Assembly (NCBI RefSeq): GCF_009604385.1
Contig: NZ_WEGJ01000001.1
Coordinates: 248,001-312,000 of the forward strand
Length of the DNA stretch: 64,000 bases
Origin: Streptomyces smaragdinus
Lineage (GTDB): Bacteria > Actinomycetota > Actinomycetes > Streptomycetales > Streptomycetaceae
Reading direction: 5' to 3'
In this document: in pieces, positions 55,770 to 64,000 of the stretch
How the letters are laid out: each line of letters begins with the position of its first letter
Numbering within the stretch: the first letter of the stretch is position 1
Notes under the pieces: model-generated
The model's input: the letters and a program-made list of their open reading frames with translations, nothing else
Told to the model about the DNA's origin: nothing
Database searches by the model: none
Translations under genes and position numbers: made by a program

Positions 55770-56663
55770 ATGGACAGGGATGCCGGTATCGACGCGGGGA
55801 CAAGCACGGCCACGGACAGCTTCATTTCCCACCGCAATCTGTTGTTCACGGTGGCCTACGAGATGCTGGGCTCGGCGGCCGACGCCGAGGACGTCCTCCA
55901 GGAGACGTGGCTGCGCTGGTCGGGCGTCGATCACGCGACAGTCCGCGACCCGCGCGCCTTCCTGGTCCGCATCACCACCCGCCAGTCCCTGACCCGCCTT
56001 CGCACACTTAGCCGCCGCAAGGAGTCCTACGTCGGCCCCTGGCTGCCCGAGCCGCTGCTCATCGCGCCCGACGTGGCCGAGGACGTCGAGCTCGCGGACA
56101 GCATCTCCATGGCGATGCTCCTCGTACTGGAGACCCTCACGCCGACCGAGCGTGCCGTGTTCGTGCTGCGGGACGTCTTCGGCCTGGACTACGACGAGAT
56201 CGCGCAGGCCGTCGACAAGACCCCGCCCGCCGTCCGCCAGATCGCGCACCGCGCCCGCGCCCACGTCGCCGCGCGCCGCCCCCGCGAGACGGTCTCCCCG
56301 TCCCAGACCCGCGACGCCCTCGCCGCGTTCCAACAAGCGGTTGAAACAGGCGACTTGACGGAACTCCTCAACATGATCGCCCCGGACGTCGTCCTCCTGA
56401 CGGATGGCGGCGGAGTCGTCCGGGCCGCCGTGGAACCGGTGGTGGGCGTGGCCGACGTGACCGAGGTCCTGGCCAGGCTCAGCGGCGCCCTGCTGCAACC
56501 GACCCTGGTCAACGGCCACCCGGCCCTGATCATCCGCCGCGACGGCCGGATCGACACGATCGTGGCCTTCCGTCTGGACGCCGGCCTCATCACCGGCCTG
56601 TACGCCGTCCGCAATCCCGAGAAGCTGTCACGCATGAACCGCGAGACGGCGATGGGCCGCTGA
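55770..56663 (+). CDS. ECF41-family RNA polymerase sigma factor
   Basis: A 297-residue sigma factor. Regions 2 and 4 (SAADAEDVLQETWLRW and LTPTERAVFVLRDVFGLDYDEIA) are followed by a SnoaL-like C-terminal domain. The hallmarks of ECF41 are all present: WLPEPL in the linker, DGGG in the extension and NPEKL near the end. In ECF41 the C-terminal domain controls sigma activity instead of an anti-sigma factor. The divergent CMD gene and its promoter complete the standard unit. ATG 55770 has a modest Shine-Dalgarno. Confidence 0.93.
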   Translation: MDRDAGIDAGTSTATDSFISHRNLLFTVAYEMLGSAADAEDVLQETWLRWSGVDHATVRDPRAFLVRITTRQSLTRLRTLSRRKESYVGPWLPEPLLIAPDVAEDVELADSISMAMLLVLETLTPTERAVFVLRDVFGLDYDEIAQAVDKTPPAVRQIAHRARAHVAARRPRETVSPSQTRDALAAFQQAVETGDLTELLNMIAPDVVLLTDGGGVVRAAVEPVVGVADVTEVLARLSGALLQPTLVNGHPALIIRRDGRIDTIVAFRLDAGLITGLYAVRNPEKLSRMNRETAMGR

Positions 56664-56682
56664 CGCCGGTAAAGCCTCCGGT

Positions 56683-58089
56683 TCAGCCGCCGAGCGGCGC
56701 GTCCGGGTCGCGGTGCGGGCGGGGCGGGACGGAGTCCCGGTGTCCGGGGTTCTCGATCGTCGGCCGGTCGAAGTCGGTGAGCTGCCGGCCGACCTCCGCC
56801 ATCACCTGCGCGTTGAGACCCTCGGTGGCGGCGTACGAGGTGGCGATCCGGCGCAGGGCGTCCGCCGCGTCGATGAGGTTGTCCTTCGAGCGCACCAGAA
56901 CGAACCGGAGCAGGTCCCGGGCCAGCTCCCACTTGTGCCGGGTGAGGCCGAACAGCGCGCCCGTACCGAGGGCGCGGTCCTCGAGGGCCGTGACCAGGGT
57001 GGCGATGACCGCCGCCCGCTGGAACCGGTAGGCGAGGGCGGACATGAACTCGCCGGCGACGTAGAGCTCCGCGATCGACACGACCAGGTCGCGGCCCGCC
57101 GGCGGTTCGAAGTCGTCCGGGCGGTCTCCCGGCTGCCACGAACCGGGCAGGTCGGCGACCTCCGGCCGGTCGCGGAGGACGTCCTCGATGTTGTCGGTGC
57201 GGAAGTCCCCGACGTCCGGGAGCGTCGCGAGGTCGCCGCTGCCGGGGCGGTCGGGCAGGATCTCGCGCAGGTGTCCGGCGTCGTCGAAGAACGCCAGGTC
57301 CGCGTCGAGCCCGCGGCTGATCACGTCCTCCTCGTACCAGATCAGCCGGTCCAGTTCGCCGATGCGTTCCGTCATCGAGTCCAGCACCTCGATGAACATG
57401 TTTCCCTGCACCGAGTACGGGACCTGGCTCTCGCCGCCGGACGAGGCGGCCGCGTCGGCCATCCCGGCGGCCAGGCTTATCGCGCCCGCCGCCTGCGCGA
57501 CCGCCGGGGCGACGCCGAAGTAGCCGGTGGCCACGATCGACGCCACCACGCCGATCACCTTCAGCACGCCCGTCGCGCTGCCCTGGTCCATGACACGGAA
57601 GGCGTCGATCGTGGTCCGGCCGATGTCCTTGATGTCGGTGCGCATGTGGACGACGATCGCGTGGTATGCGGCGAGAACGCGGGCCAGCTCCTCGACGAAC
57701 TGCAGCAGGTTGTTGACCGTCGATTCGAGCCGGGTGGTGTAGCTGTTGTGGAAGGAGTCGGCCGCGGTGCCGCTCCAGCCGGAGACGTTGGCGATGATGG
57801 TGGCGACGTCCTCGTCGCGGCCGGTCTCCAGCTCGCCGCGCATGCCGGTGTAGCCGTCGTTGAGGTGCTGGATCATCTCGTCCAGCGCCGCGGGGTCGCC
57901 GTGGGTGTAGAGCTCGAAGCGGCCGAGTCCGTGCTCGGTGAGCCGTATGTCGAGGTAGTAGCGCAGCCGTTCCGGGTCGACGAAGGCCTCGTTCGACGTG
58001 CCCTCCGCCTGCGCCATGTGCTCCTCGTAGGCGACGGCCTTGATCTCCTCGACCAGCGCGGCGAGCTCCGCCCGGAATTCCTCCGACAT
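56683..58089 (-). CDS. WXG-like large hypothetical protein
   Basis: A 468-residue helical protein. NVSGWSGTAADSFHNSY contains a W-x-G turn with long flanking helices, as in WXG100/type VII substrates. The middle (AISLAAGMADAA) and C-terminal part (LRRIATSYAATEGLNAQV) resemble helical hairpins seen in type VII secretion-associated proteins. ATG 58089 is the start. No ESX core gene is nearby, and no toxin domain is obvious at the C-terminus. It may be an orphan type VII substrate or a structural relative. Confidence 0.65.
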   Translation of the reverse strand: MSEEFRAELAALVEEIKAVAYEEHMAQAEGTSNEAFVDPERLRYYLDIRLTEHGLGRFELYTHGDPAALDEMIQHLNDGYTGMRGELETGRDEDVATIIANVSGWSGTAADSFHNSYTTRLESTVNNLLQFVEELARVLAAYHAIVVHMRTDIKDIGRTTIDAFRVMDQGSATGVLKVIGVVASIVATGYFGVAPAVAQAAGAISLAAGMADAAASSGGESQVPYSVQGNMFIEVLDSMTERIGELDRLIWYEEDVISRGLDADLAFFDDAGHLREILPDRPGSGDLATLPDVGDFRTDNIEDVLRDRPEVADLPGSWQPGDRPDDFEPPAGRDLVVSIAELYVAGEFMSALAYRFQRAAVIATLVTALEDRALGTGALFGLTRHKWELARDLLRFVLVRSKDNLIDAADALRRIATSYAATEGLNAQVMAEVGRQLTDFDRPTIENPGHRDSVPPRPHRDPDAPLGG

Positions 58090-58284
58090 GCCGGCCCTTC
58101 CCCGAGCAGTGGGCATCTTGTACGGGACCTGCCAATGAGCCCGCAGTATCGCGGCGCGCGGGGGGCGCCGCAATGCACGGGACGCGCCCAATGCGACTGT
58201 TGCACGGGCGAGTCGACGCCGCGTCTACGACCGCGTCGCGCGTAACCGGAGCCGCCCTCCCCCGCCCCGCTCTTCTGGACACAC

Positions 58285-58407
58285 GTGAACCACTACGGCA
58301 GGTTCGGGCTGGACATGAACCGCCACCTGCACCTCGGCCCGCTCATTCCACAGCAGCGCACCCCGCAGGACCACTCCACCCCGGCCTCGGGCGCGACGGC
58401 ACCTTGA
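58285..58407 (+). pseudogene. Possible Tn3-family transposase C-terminal remnant
   Basis: A 40-residue frame reads VNHYGRFGLDMNRHLHLG before TGA 58405-58407. The NHYGRF-LDM pattern resembles the C-terminal end of some Tn3-family transposases, which would fit the serine-resolvase fragment 900 bp away. The match is from memory, so confidence is low. The rest of 58090-58467 shows no gene. Confidence 0.3.
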
Positions 58408-58467
58408 TCCGTTCGTTCCGTGCCTGTTCAATCAGCGCAAGTCTCAGCTGTCTCCAGAGAGGCGACT

Positions 58468-59040
58468 ATGCCGTTCAAGACCGAAGCCGATGCCGGAGTC
58501 GCGGAACGGGACGAGTGGTCCTATTCGCCGGCTGTCGGAGTCGGACCGCTCCGGTTCGGTATGACCGTCGACGAAGTTGTCGAGGCGGCTGAGATGCTCG
58601 GCCAGTCGAGCGTCAGCGAGTTGGCGCAGCGCCACGAGCTCTTCTCGCCGACGTGGAAGATCGAGGTTCGCCGTCACGGCGTAGCTCCTTCTCCGCCTGC
58701 CGTCACGGCCTATGCGAGTCAGGCTGTGGGGCTGTTCTGCGTTGCTGCCGACGCCGTGCACGGTCCCCAGGTCGCGTACGACAGACTCACGCTGGTCGGA
58801 AGAGATCTGTCGGAGCTGGAGCGCGACGCGATCGCGTATGCCGAGGCAGCGGACGTGCACTTTCGCTACACGCCCGAGGGCTACGCAGGACCCGATGATC
58901 CCGGGGTCATAATACGCGCGCAACTCGTCGGGCAAGTCCTCCGATCGCGTCCCTTGTTCATGGTGACGCGCGACGGCGCGAATACCGAATGGGACTCGCT
59001 ACCGTACGAGGAGTACCGCAACGGCCAGTTTCACGCCTGA
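58468..59040 (+). CDS. Hypothetical protein, 190 residues
   Basis: A soluble 190-residue protein of unknown family. The start PAVGVGPLRFGMTVDEVVEA is a pattern found in immunity-type proteins of polymorphic toxin systems, and the end reads TEWDSLPYEEYRNGQFHA. ATG 58468 follows AGAGAGG. It is next to the WXG-like gene but divergent from it. An immunity role is speculation. Confidence 0.7.
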   Translation: MPFKTEADAGVAERDEWSYSPAVGVGPLRFGMTVDEVVEAAEMLGQSSVSELAQRHELFSPTWKIEVRRHGVAPSPPAVTAYASQAVGLFCVAADAVHGPQVAYDRLTLVGRDLSELERDAIAYAEAADVHFRYTPEGYAGPDDPGVIIRAQLVGQVLRSRPLFMVTRDGANTEWDSLPYEEYRNGQFHA

Positions 59041-59314
59041 CGTGAGGTGACTCATGAGGCGCAATTCCGCGGCAACGATCCGTCAGCGGGAGCAGAGGCA
59101 GGTCAACGGTGCCGCTCGCGGCTCTCTTCAAGGTGGCGTCGGTTGTTACCGCGTCAGGGCACTGATCGAGGCCGTCGATTGTGTCCGTCAGGGGAATCCT
59201 CGACGAACAAACGGGATCTTGCTAGGTCGGAGTGATTGACCTGCGCTGACGGCATCTCATTTAGGGCGTCCGGTGATCGGTTCGCTGAGCGGGGGCTTAC
59301 CGTACGCTCCGGGC
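59041..59314. other. Gene-free stretch before the resolvase fragment
   Basis: 274 bp. Short frames only; none has family features. It should contain the broken left flank of the resolvase. Confidence 0.35.
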
Positions 59315-59485
59315 ATGAGCGAACGCGTCGGCCACGCGAAATGCAGTCCGCACAAGCAGAACCTCACCGCCCAGCGCGAGATCCTGCTCGGTCCGGACGT
59401 CCCGGAGGACCGGATCTACCTCGACCACGGACTGAACCGGAACCAACCCCCAGCAGCAGCGCCTTCGACCTCCGGCGGGCATTGA
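59315..59485 (+). pseudogene. Serine resolvase N-terminal fragment
   Basis: From ATG 59315 the frame reads MSERVGHAKCSPHKQNLTAQ and EDRIYLDHGLNRNQ, then stops at 59485. Serine recombinases start YARCS-T-KQ-L--Q---L with the active Ser after Cys, and continue YVDHGLTGTNR. The piece has KCSPHKQNLTAQ, so the active-site region is visible but the rest of the catalytic and DNA-binding parts is lost. It is the remains of a transposon or integrating element. Confidence 0.65.
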
Positions 59486-59486
59486 C

Positions 59487-60986
59487 GTGCTGCCCTACGT
59501 CCACCAGGTCACCAAGTACGACCCTGCCGACCGCGATGAGCACGGCCACTCCGCCGGCACCGAGCCCGCGACCAGCGACCACGGACCGGTCGAAGCCGCC
59601 TACCTGCAGGCCGTCGCCGCCTTCGCCGAAGAGAGCGGTGTCGACCGGCTGGCCATCCGCGAGCCGCAGATCGGCGGCTTCATCCACTTCGGCCTGGAGC
59701 CACCGGTCGACGGCCATGGCCTGGCCGGCCTGTTCCCAGCCGGCCTCGCCGGATTCCACGACGGTGCGCTGGTGCCGATCGCCGTCGGCCTGGAACTCGT
59801 CCGGGCCATGCTGCGCGACAACGGCGCCTGGTGCCGGCTGGAGGTGGACGGAGAATTCACCGTGCACGTCGGCTGGGACCAGTACCTCTACGTGGGCAGC
59901 AGCCGACCCTGCGAAGCAGCACTGAATCGCACCCGCGCGCTCGGGCTGTTTCCGGAACGCCTGAACGCATCGCCGTACGACTTCGCCCCCGACGACCCCG
60001 GGTATGTGCAGCGTCCGGCCGACGCCGACTTCTGGGCCCGCCTGAACTGGACCGTCAACGCCCACCGCGCCACCTTCCTGGAGGAGGTCTTCGCCCTCGG
60101 TGCCTCCCGGTGGCACCGTCTCACCCGCCACAACATCGAGACCGTGCGCTCCCAACTGACCCCACGCTCCCAGTTGGCGGTCTGGCCGGACCTGCTCACC
60201 GACGTCGATACGGCCTTGGCCGCTCTGCCCGACGAGGGCCTGGTGGAAATCGTCTGGGAGGACGCCGACGGGCGGATCACCAGCACGGTTGTGGACGAGA
60301 CCCAGTTCGAGGCAGTGACCTCCCAACTCGCCGGCGCGTCTTCTGCCGGCGTCGTATCCATGCTTGCCGGTGAAGATCTCCCACTGTTCACCGCGGTGCT
60401 GCCCGACAGCGACGGTGTTCTCCGTGCCCGCTGGCAGACCGAGCCGACGCCCAGCGACCGGGACTGGGCGTTCCTCAAGACCCTGCGGCGCGGCCAGGTC
60501 GTCACCGGCACCGTGACGTCCATCGCCGGCTTCGGCGTCACCTTCGTGGACATCGGCGGCTTCACCGCCATGATCAACATTCCCGAGCTGTCCTGGCGCC
60601 CGTTCGACCACCCGTCCGACGTCGTCAGCGTCGGCCAAGAGATCACGGCCGAGGTCCTCGACGTGGACATGGTCTGGGAACGGGTACCGCTGTCGCTCCG
60701 AGCAATGCAGGAAGACCCGTGGCCGCAGGTGGCGCAGCGGATCGGACAGGTGGTCACCGGAACGGTCACCAAGATCGTCCCGTTCGGCGTCTTCGTCCGC
60801 ATCGAAGAACGAGAGGACGGCTTCCAGGGCATGGTGCACACCAGCGAGCTGGATGCATCGGACGTCATCAAGGTCGGCGACGCCCTCACCGTGAAGATCA
60901 TCGATGTCGATCTCGCACGACGTCGCATTGCCCTGTCACATGTCCAAGCCTCTGACGCCAGTACACAGGGGCATCCGCACGCCTGA
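59487..60986 (+). CDS. Protein with two C-terminal S1 RNA-binding domains
   Basis: A 499-residue protein. The N-terminal ~330 residues form an uncharacterised domain (GWDQYLYVGSSRPC, FALGASRWHRLTRHN). Residues ~330-410 and ~420-490 are two S1 folds: RRGQVVTGTVTSIAGFGVTF and GQVVTGTVTKIVPFGVFVRI...GMVHTSEL. S1 domains bind RNA, so the N-terminal domain may be an enzyme or sensor acting on RNA or ribosomes. GTG 59487 has no strong Shine-Dalgarno. The upstream resolvase stop is 1 base away, so the start region could have been altered by insertion. Confidence 0.8.
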   Translation: MLPYVHQVTKYDPADRDEHGHSAGTEPATSDHGPVEAAYLQAVAAFAEESGVDRLAIREPQIGGFIHFGLEPPVDGHGLAGLFPAGLAGFHDGALVPIAVGLELVRAMLRDNGAWCRLEVDGEFTVHVGWDQYLYVGSSRPCEAALNRTRALGLFPERLNASPYDFAPDDPGYVQRPADADFWARLNWTVNAHRATFLEEVFALGASRWHRLTRHNIETVRSQLTPRSQLAVWPDLLTDVDTALAALPDEGLVEIVWEDADGRITSTVVDETQFEAVTSQLAGASSAGVVSMLAGEDLPLFTAVLPDSDGVLRARWQTEPTPSDRDWAFLKTLRRGQVVTGTVTSIAGFGVTFVDIGGFTAMINIPELSWRPFDHPSDVVSVGQEITAEVLDVDMVWERVPLSLRAMQEDPWPQVAQRIGQVVTGTVTKIVPFGVFVRIEEREDGFQGMVHTSELDASDVIKVGDALTVKIIDVDLARRRIALSHVQASDASTQGHPHA

Positions 60987-61064
60987 CGGCGAGACGGGCG
61001 CCTGATTTCGGCAGCCTCGGAAGTACAGGGCCTTACCGGAACACCGGAGGTTGCACCTGGCCCG

Positions 61065-61409
61065 TCAGGAAGCCAGCCCTTCAGCGGGGGTAAAAGGCCG
61101 GTCGCAGTGGCGGCAGTACATCGAAGTATGCCAACGTGCCCGCGCTTCCTGGGCCTGGGTTGAGCGGTACCTGATCACGACAGTCGTCACAGCAGCGACC
61201 ACGAGGAGGGCCAGACCCCACAAGATCTCGGAGGCGGAGAGCAACAGGACGGCGCCGACGAGACAGCCCGCCGGCCACTGCCACTGGGCCTTGAAGTCCG
61301 GTGGACATGCCAGGTCCCTCTTCCCCTCCGCGTCCTGGCCGAGCGATCGCCAGTACGGCTCGAGCTTGACCACCTGATCCGTGCCCTTGCACTGCGGGCA
61401 TGCCAGCAT
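61065..61409 (-). CDS. Small membrane protein with two zinc knuckles
   Basis: A 114-residue protein. MLACPQCKGTDQVVK opens with CxxC. Two hydrophobic helices (CLVGAVLLLSASEILWG and LALLVVAAVTTVVIRYR) follow, and the tail reads MYCRHCDRPFTPAEG with a second CxxC. ATG 61409 lies behind a GGGGGG-rich Shine-Dalgarno. The cysteine pairs on both sides of a hairpin may bind one zinc. Function unknown. Confidence 0.75.
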   Translation of the reverse strand: MLACPQCKGTDQVVKLEPYWRSLGQDAEGKRDLACPPDFKAQWQWPAGCLVGAVLLLSASEILWGLALLVVAAVTTVVIRYRSTQAQEARARWHTSMYCRHCDRPFTPAEGLAS

Positions 61410-61699
61410 TCCCGGACCCCCCTTTGGTCGTGGACATGCCCAGTCTCGCTGCGGAACTCGGGGTTCGGGAGACGGGACGACCGAACTTCGCGCGGGTTGA
61501 CAAGGCGGACTGCCGGAGGATCCCGGCCGAAGCCTCCTTCCCACCCTTCAAAAGGAGTCATGCTTTCCGGTTGTGATGTTGGCCAGAGGCCATGTCCTCG
61601 GCGCCGGCGCGTTCGCGGCGGGCGAGGAGGCCTTCTCCAGCTCGTTCGGACGGGGCAGCATCTTCGGGTTGACGCTCAGCATCGGACGGCGGATGCAGG

Positions 61700-62190
61700 C
61701 TTTTCTGGACCACGCACCGTGCACGGTTCTTGGGATGGCTCTCAGCGCTGCCAGAGGAATGCGGCCTGACGGCAGGGTCGACAGACAGTTGAAGAGATAG
61801 CCGCGGCCTCCGCCGCCGAAGTTCGCGGAGGTGGCGAAGTCGTTGCCCTCCTCCAGCTCGGCAGTGAACCTCATGTGGGCGGCGTGTCGGCGCACGAGGG
61901 ACAGCCGGGAGTCTCGTCACCCTGGATCCAGTCAGGCTCCCCGCCCACCCGTCCGAGGACCGGCTCCTCCGTGGGTTCGTCAGCGGGATGGAAGCGCAGA
62001 GAGGTGACCGCACCCAAGAACGTCTCGCCGTCGGCCGGGACAGCGGCCGGGGTGAGCTCACCGGAGAACAGGCAGGCGCGGTTGGCGCCGGCCGCGGCGT
62101 CCCAGTCGTCGCACATCCCGGGATCGTTCTGGCAGAAGAACACCGCGACAGCGTCGGCGACGCGCTCGACGTCGGCCCGCCGGCGCGGTC
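61700..62190 (-). pseudogene. Broken DUF1963 (YwqG-like) gene
   Basis: Only the C-terminal part remains. One frame gives VFFCQNDPGMCDDWDAAAGA and GGEPDWIQGDETPGCPSC, then it shifts near 61895 to a frame with MRFTAELEEGNDFATSANFG and GGGGRGYLF. Both are the conserved DUF1963 end (GGEP-WIQGDE-P and NFGGGG). The N-terminal half is absent: upstream is a GGAC microsatellite next to the SDR gene. Deletion plus frameshift makes it a pseudogene. Confidence 0.75.
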
Positions 62191-62194
62191 GGTC

Positions 62195-62214
62195 GGACGG
62201 ACGGACGGACGGAC
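62195..62214. repeat. (GGAC)5 microsatellite
   Basis: Five tandem GGAC units lie exactly at the truncation point of the DUF1963 remnant and 12 bases before the SDR stop (minus-strand sense). Such a run may be the scar of slippage or of the deletion itself. Confidence 0.85.
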
Positions 62215-62225
62215 AACGAAACCGC

Positions 62226-63089
62226 CTAGCGGTCAAGCCACCGGGAACCGTCGTCCTCGGCCTCGTCGTGGTCGGTGGAGACGCTGAGGTGCCGCCACTT
62301 CTCGTCCTCCTCCAGACGCTTGGCCCAGGCCGCGCGCCCGTACGTGTAGGCATCCGAGCCCAGGAGCAGGCGCAAGGGGGGTTCGTCGAGGTCGGCGACG
62401 GTGAGGACGACCTGGGCGACCTTGGCCGGGTCGCCGGCGGCCTCCTGGGCGAAGTTCTTCATCGCCTGCGCGGCGGCGCCCACCGTGGCCCGGTACGGCT
62501 CGCTGACCGGAGGGGTGTGCATGGAAGCCCCTGCCCAGTCGGTGCGCATGCCGCCCGGTTCCAGGACGGTGACCTTGATGTTCATGGGGGCCACCTCGGT
62601 GGCGAGGACCTCGGAGAACCCGCCCACGGCCCACTTGGCGGACTGGTAGGCGGTCATCCCGGGGTTGGCGATACGGCCGCCGATGGAGGAGATCTGGATG
62701 ATGCGGCCGCCGCCCTGGCGGCGCAGCACGGGCACGGCGGCGCGGCTGACGTAGACGGTGCCGTAGAAGTTGGTGTCGATCTGCCGGCGGAACGCTTCGA
62801 GCGTGGTGTCCTCCAGGGAGGCGCGATCGCCCTGGCCGGCGTTGTTGACCACGACGTCGAGCCGCCCGAAGGCCTCGACGGTCTCGGCGACGACACGTTC
62901 GGCGGCGTCAGCATCGGTCACGTCGAGCCGGGCGGTGCGGATCCGGTCGCCGTGGGCGGCGACCAGATCCTCCAGGCTGCGGGGGTCGCGGGCGGTGGCC
63001 ATCACGCGGTGCCCGGCCGCGAGGGCGGCGGTGACGATCTCGCGGCCCAAGCCCCGGGAGGAGCCGGTGACCAGGAAAACCTTCGACAT
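62226..63089 (-). CDS. Short-chain dehydrogenase/reductase
   Basis: A 287-residue SDR. The cofactor motif is VTGSSRGLGREIV, NNAG is present, the catalytic Ser is in ISSIGG and the YxxxK is YQSAK. ATG 63089 is the start. It is divergent from the TetR regulator with the TAACGCAA/TTGCGTTA operator between, so the pair is a probable repressor-target unit. Substrate unknown. Confidence 0.94.
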   Translation of the reverse strand: MSKVFLVTGSSRGLGREIVTAALAAGHRVMATARDPRSLEDLVAAHGDRIRTARLDVTDADAAERVVAETVEAFGRLDVVVNNAGQGDRASLEDTTLEAFRRQIDTNFYGTVYVSRAAVPVLRRQGGGRIIQISSIGGRIANPGMTAYQSAKWAVGGFSEVLATEVAPMNIKVTVLEPGGMRTDWAGASMHTPPVSEPYRATVGAAAQAMKNFAQEAAGDPAKVAQVVLTVADLDEPPLRLLLGSDAYTYGRAAWAKRLEEDEKWRHLSVSTDHDEAEDDGSRWLDR

Positions 63090-63142
63090 GGAACGAACTC
63101 CGTCTCTCCGTCTTCGGGAGGTCTTCGGGGATCTCCGCGATC

Positions 63143-63163
63143 TAACGCAATCTGGTTGCGTTA
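63143..63163. promoter_or_regulatory. TetR operator
   Basis: TAACGCAA (63143-63150) and TTGCGTTA (63156-63163) form a perfect 8-bp inverted repeat with 5 bases between. A further half-site TGCGTTA lies at about 63204-63210 near the tetR start. It is well placed to control both divergent genes. Confidence 0.85.
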
Positions 63164-63221
63164 TTTCACGCTAACACGACGGCTCCGCTTTACGCGGCAC
63201 GCGTGCGTTATCGTGGCGGTC

Positions 63222-63872
63222 ATGCAGCGCCGAGCCCGTTCACCCGAGGCCAAGCTCCAACGGGCCGAAGACCTGCTCGACGCCGCCCGAAGCCTGGCCG
63301 CCGCCCGGGGCGGCGTCCGCCACATCACTTTGGCGGCCGTCACCGAGGCCGCCGGTCTGCATGCCTCCGCCGTCCGCCGCTACTTCGCCAGCAGGGAAGA
63401 ACTCCTCCTCGAACTGGCCGAACGCGGCTGGCGGCAGTGGCGCGACATCCTCACCACCCGCCTTGCCGACACCCGCGGCCTCACCCCGGAACAGACCGCC
63501 GCCGTCGTGGCCGCCACACTCGCCACACAACCGCTGTTCTGCGACCTGCTCACCCACGTCCCGCTCAGCCTCGAAGGCGACGTCGGCATCGAACGCGCCC
63601 GCCGCTTCAAGACCAACTCGTTCGCCGCGTACGACGCCATCGTCGAAGCGCTGACCACCGCAGGCACACTGACCAGCGCACAAGCGCGGGACCTCATCAC
63701 CGTGGCGCTGGGGCTGACCGCCAACCTCTGGCAGATATCCCATCCCACGCCCACCCTTGCCGAGCTCTACGCCCGGCACCCCCGCTGGGGACACGCAGCC
63801 CTCGACTTCGAACCACGCCTGACCCGCCTGCTCCAGGCCACCGCCACCGGCCTCGCCCCGGCCCGGACGTAG
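63222..63872 (+). CDS. TetR-family transcriptional regulator
   Basis: A 216-residue repressor. The N-terminal helix-turn-helix reads ITLAAVTEAAGLHASAVRRYFASREELLLE, followed by an all-helical ligand domain. ATG 63222 follows an AT-poor leader; a shift to an upstream GTG is possible. It is divergent from the SDR gene with the operator described above. The ligand is unknown. Confidence 0.92.
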   Translation: MQRRARSPEAKLQRAEDLLDAARSLAAARGGVRHITLAAVTEAAGLHASAVRRYFASREELLLELAERGWRQWRDILTTRLADTRGLTPEQTAAVVAATLATQPLFCDLLTHVPLSLEGDVGIERARRFKTNSFAAYDAIVEALTTAGTLTSAQARDLITVALGLTANLWQISHPTPTLAELYARHPRWGHAALDFEPRLTRLLQATATGLAPART

Positions 63873-64000
63873 CGCCGGTCGCCTGCACAGTGGCTTCACC
63901 AACCTGGCTTTGTTCACGGGAACCGTCCCGTCCGGGTGGGGCCGGTAGACACCGTCACAGCCACCGAGTGCGGCTCACAGGGCGGGAACGCAGGGCGGGA
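63873..64000. other. Right end of window, no gene seen
   Basis: 128 bp after the tetR stop. No gene or clear signal was recognised. Confidence 0.5.

Overview
The window is very GC-rich DNA with GTG and TTG starts, ATGA/GTGA start-stop overlaps and actinobacterial families (mycothiol-type DinB enzyme, DevRS-like two-component system, ECF41 sigma factor, XRE-NB-ARC-TPR regulator, PPK2). It reads as a Streptomyces or close relative. No rRNA operon or CRISPR array was seen; the only tRNA found is tRNA-Sec.

Positions 1-12949 form a selenocysteine island, nearly all on the minus strand. From right to left it holds a short luciferase-like protein, fdhA (selenocysteine formate dehydrogenase, read through an in-frame TGA with a bacterial SECIS hairpin right behind it), fdhE, fdhB, an NrfD-type membrane subunit, tRNA-Sec (selC), selA, selB, selD, a GNAT-like gene coupled to selD, and the 5' part of hypF running off the left edge. 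One locus therefore encodes the enzyme, its membrane anchor, its maturation factor and the whole Sec insertion pathway.

Positions 13000-30450 are mostly ordinary metabolism and regulation: an APH-like kinase, a decayed sortase, a LacI regulator divergent from a two-discoidin GH16 glucanase, PPK2, a DevR/DevS-like hypoxia or redox system with an Acg-like nitroreductase, a GMC oxidoreductase, DUF1062, a membrane protein plus winged-helix regulator behind twin 17-bp operators, a MoxR/VWA pair, a class V aminotransferase and a GAPDH with a long N-terminal extension.

Positions 30600-41900 carry an XRE-NB-ARC-TPR regulator, a coupled TPP-enzyme/cyclase operon, small zinc-ribbon and secreted proteins, a second APH-like kinase, an M23 peptidase, and DUF4241 and DUF4246-like genes.

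Positions 42000-64000 are an accessory, partly decayed region. It has a 48-bp repeat flanking a truncated HEAT/DUF4132-like gene, a 30-bp perfect palindrome, a frameshifted HEAT gene, a truncated MFS gene, ISL3 transposase and serine resolvase remnants, and a broken DUF1963 gene. Among these lie intact regulator-target pairs: HxlR with a reductase and an FAD monooxygenase, MerR with an alpha/beta hydrolase, ECF41 sigma with a carboxymuconolactone decarboxylase-like gene, and TetR with an SDR. Most of these pairs have a visible operator or promoter. MscL, a WXG-like protein and an S1-domain protein complete the region.
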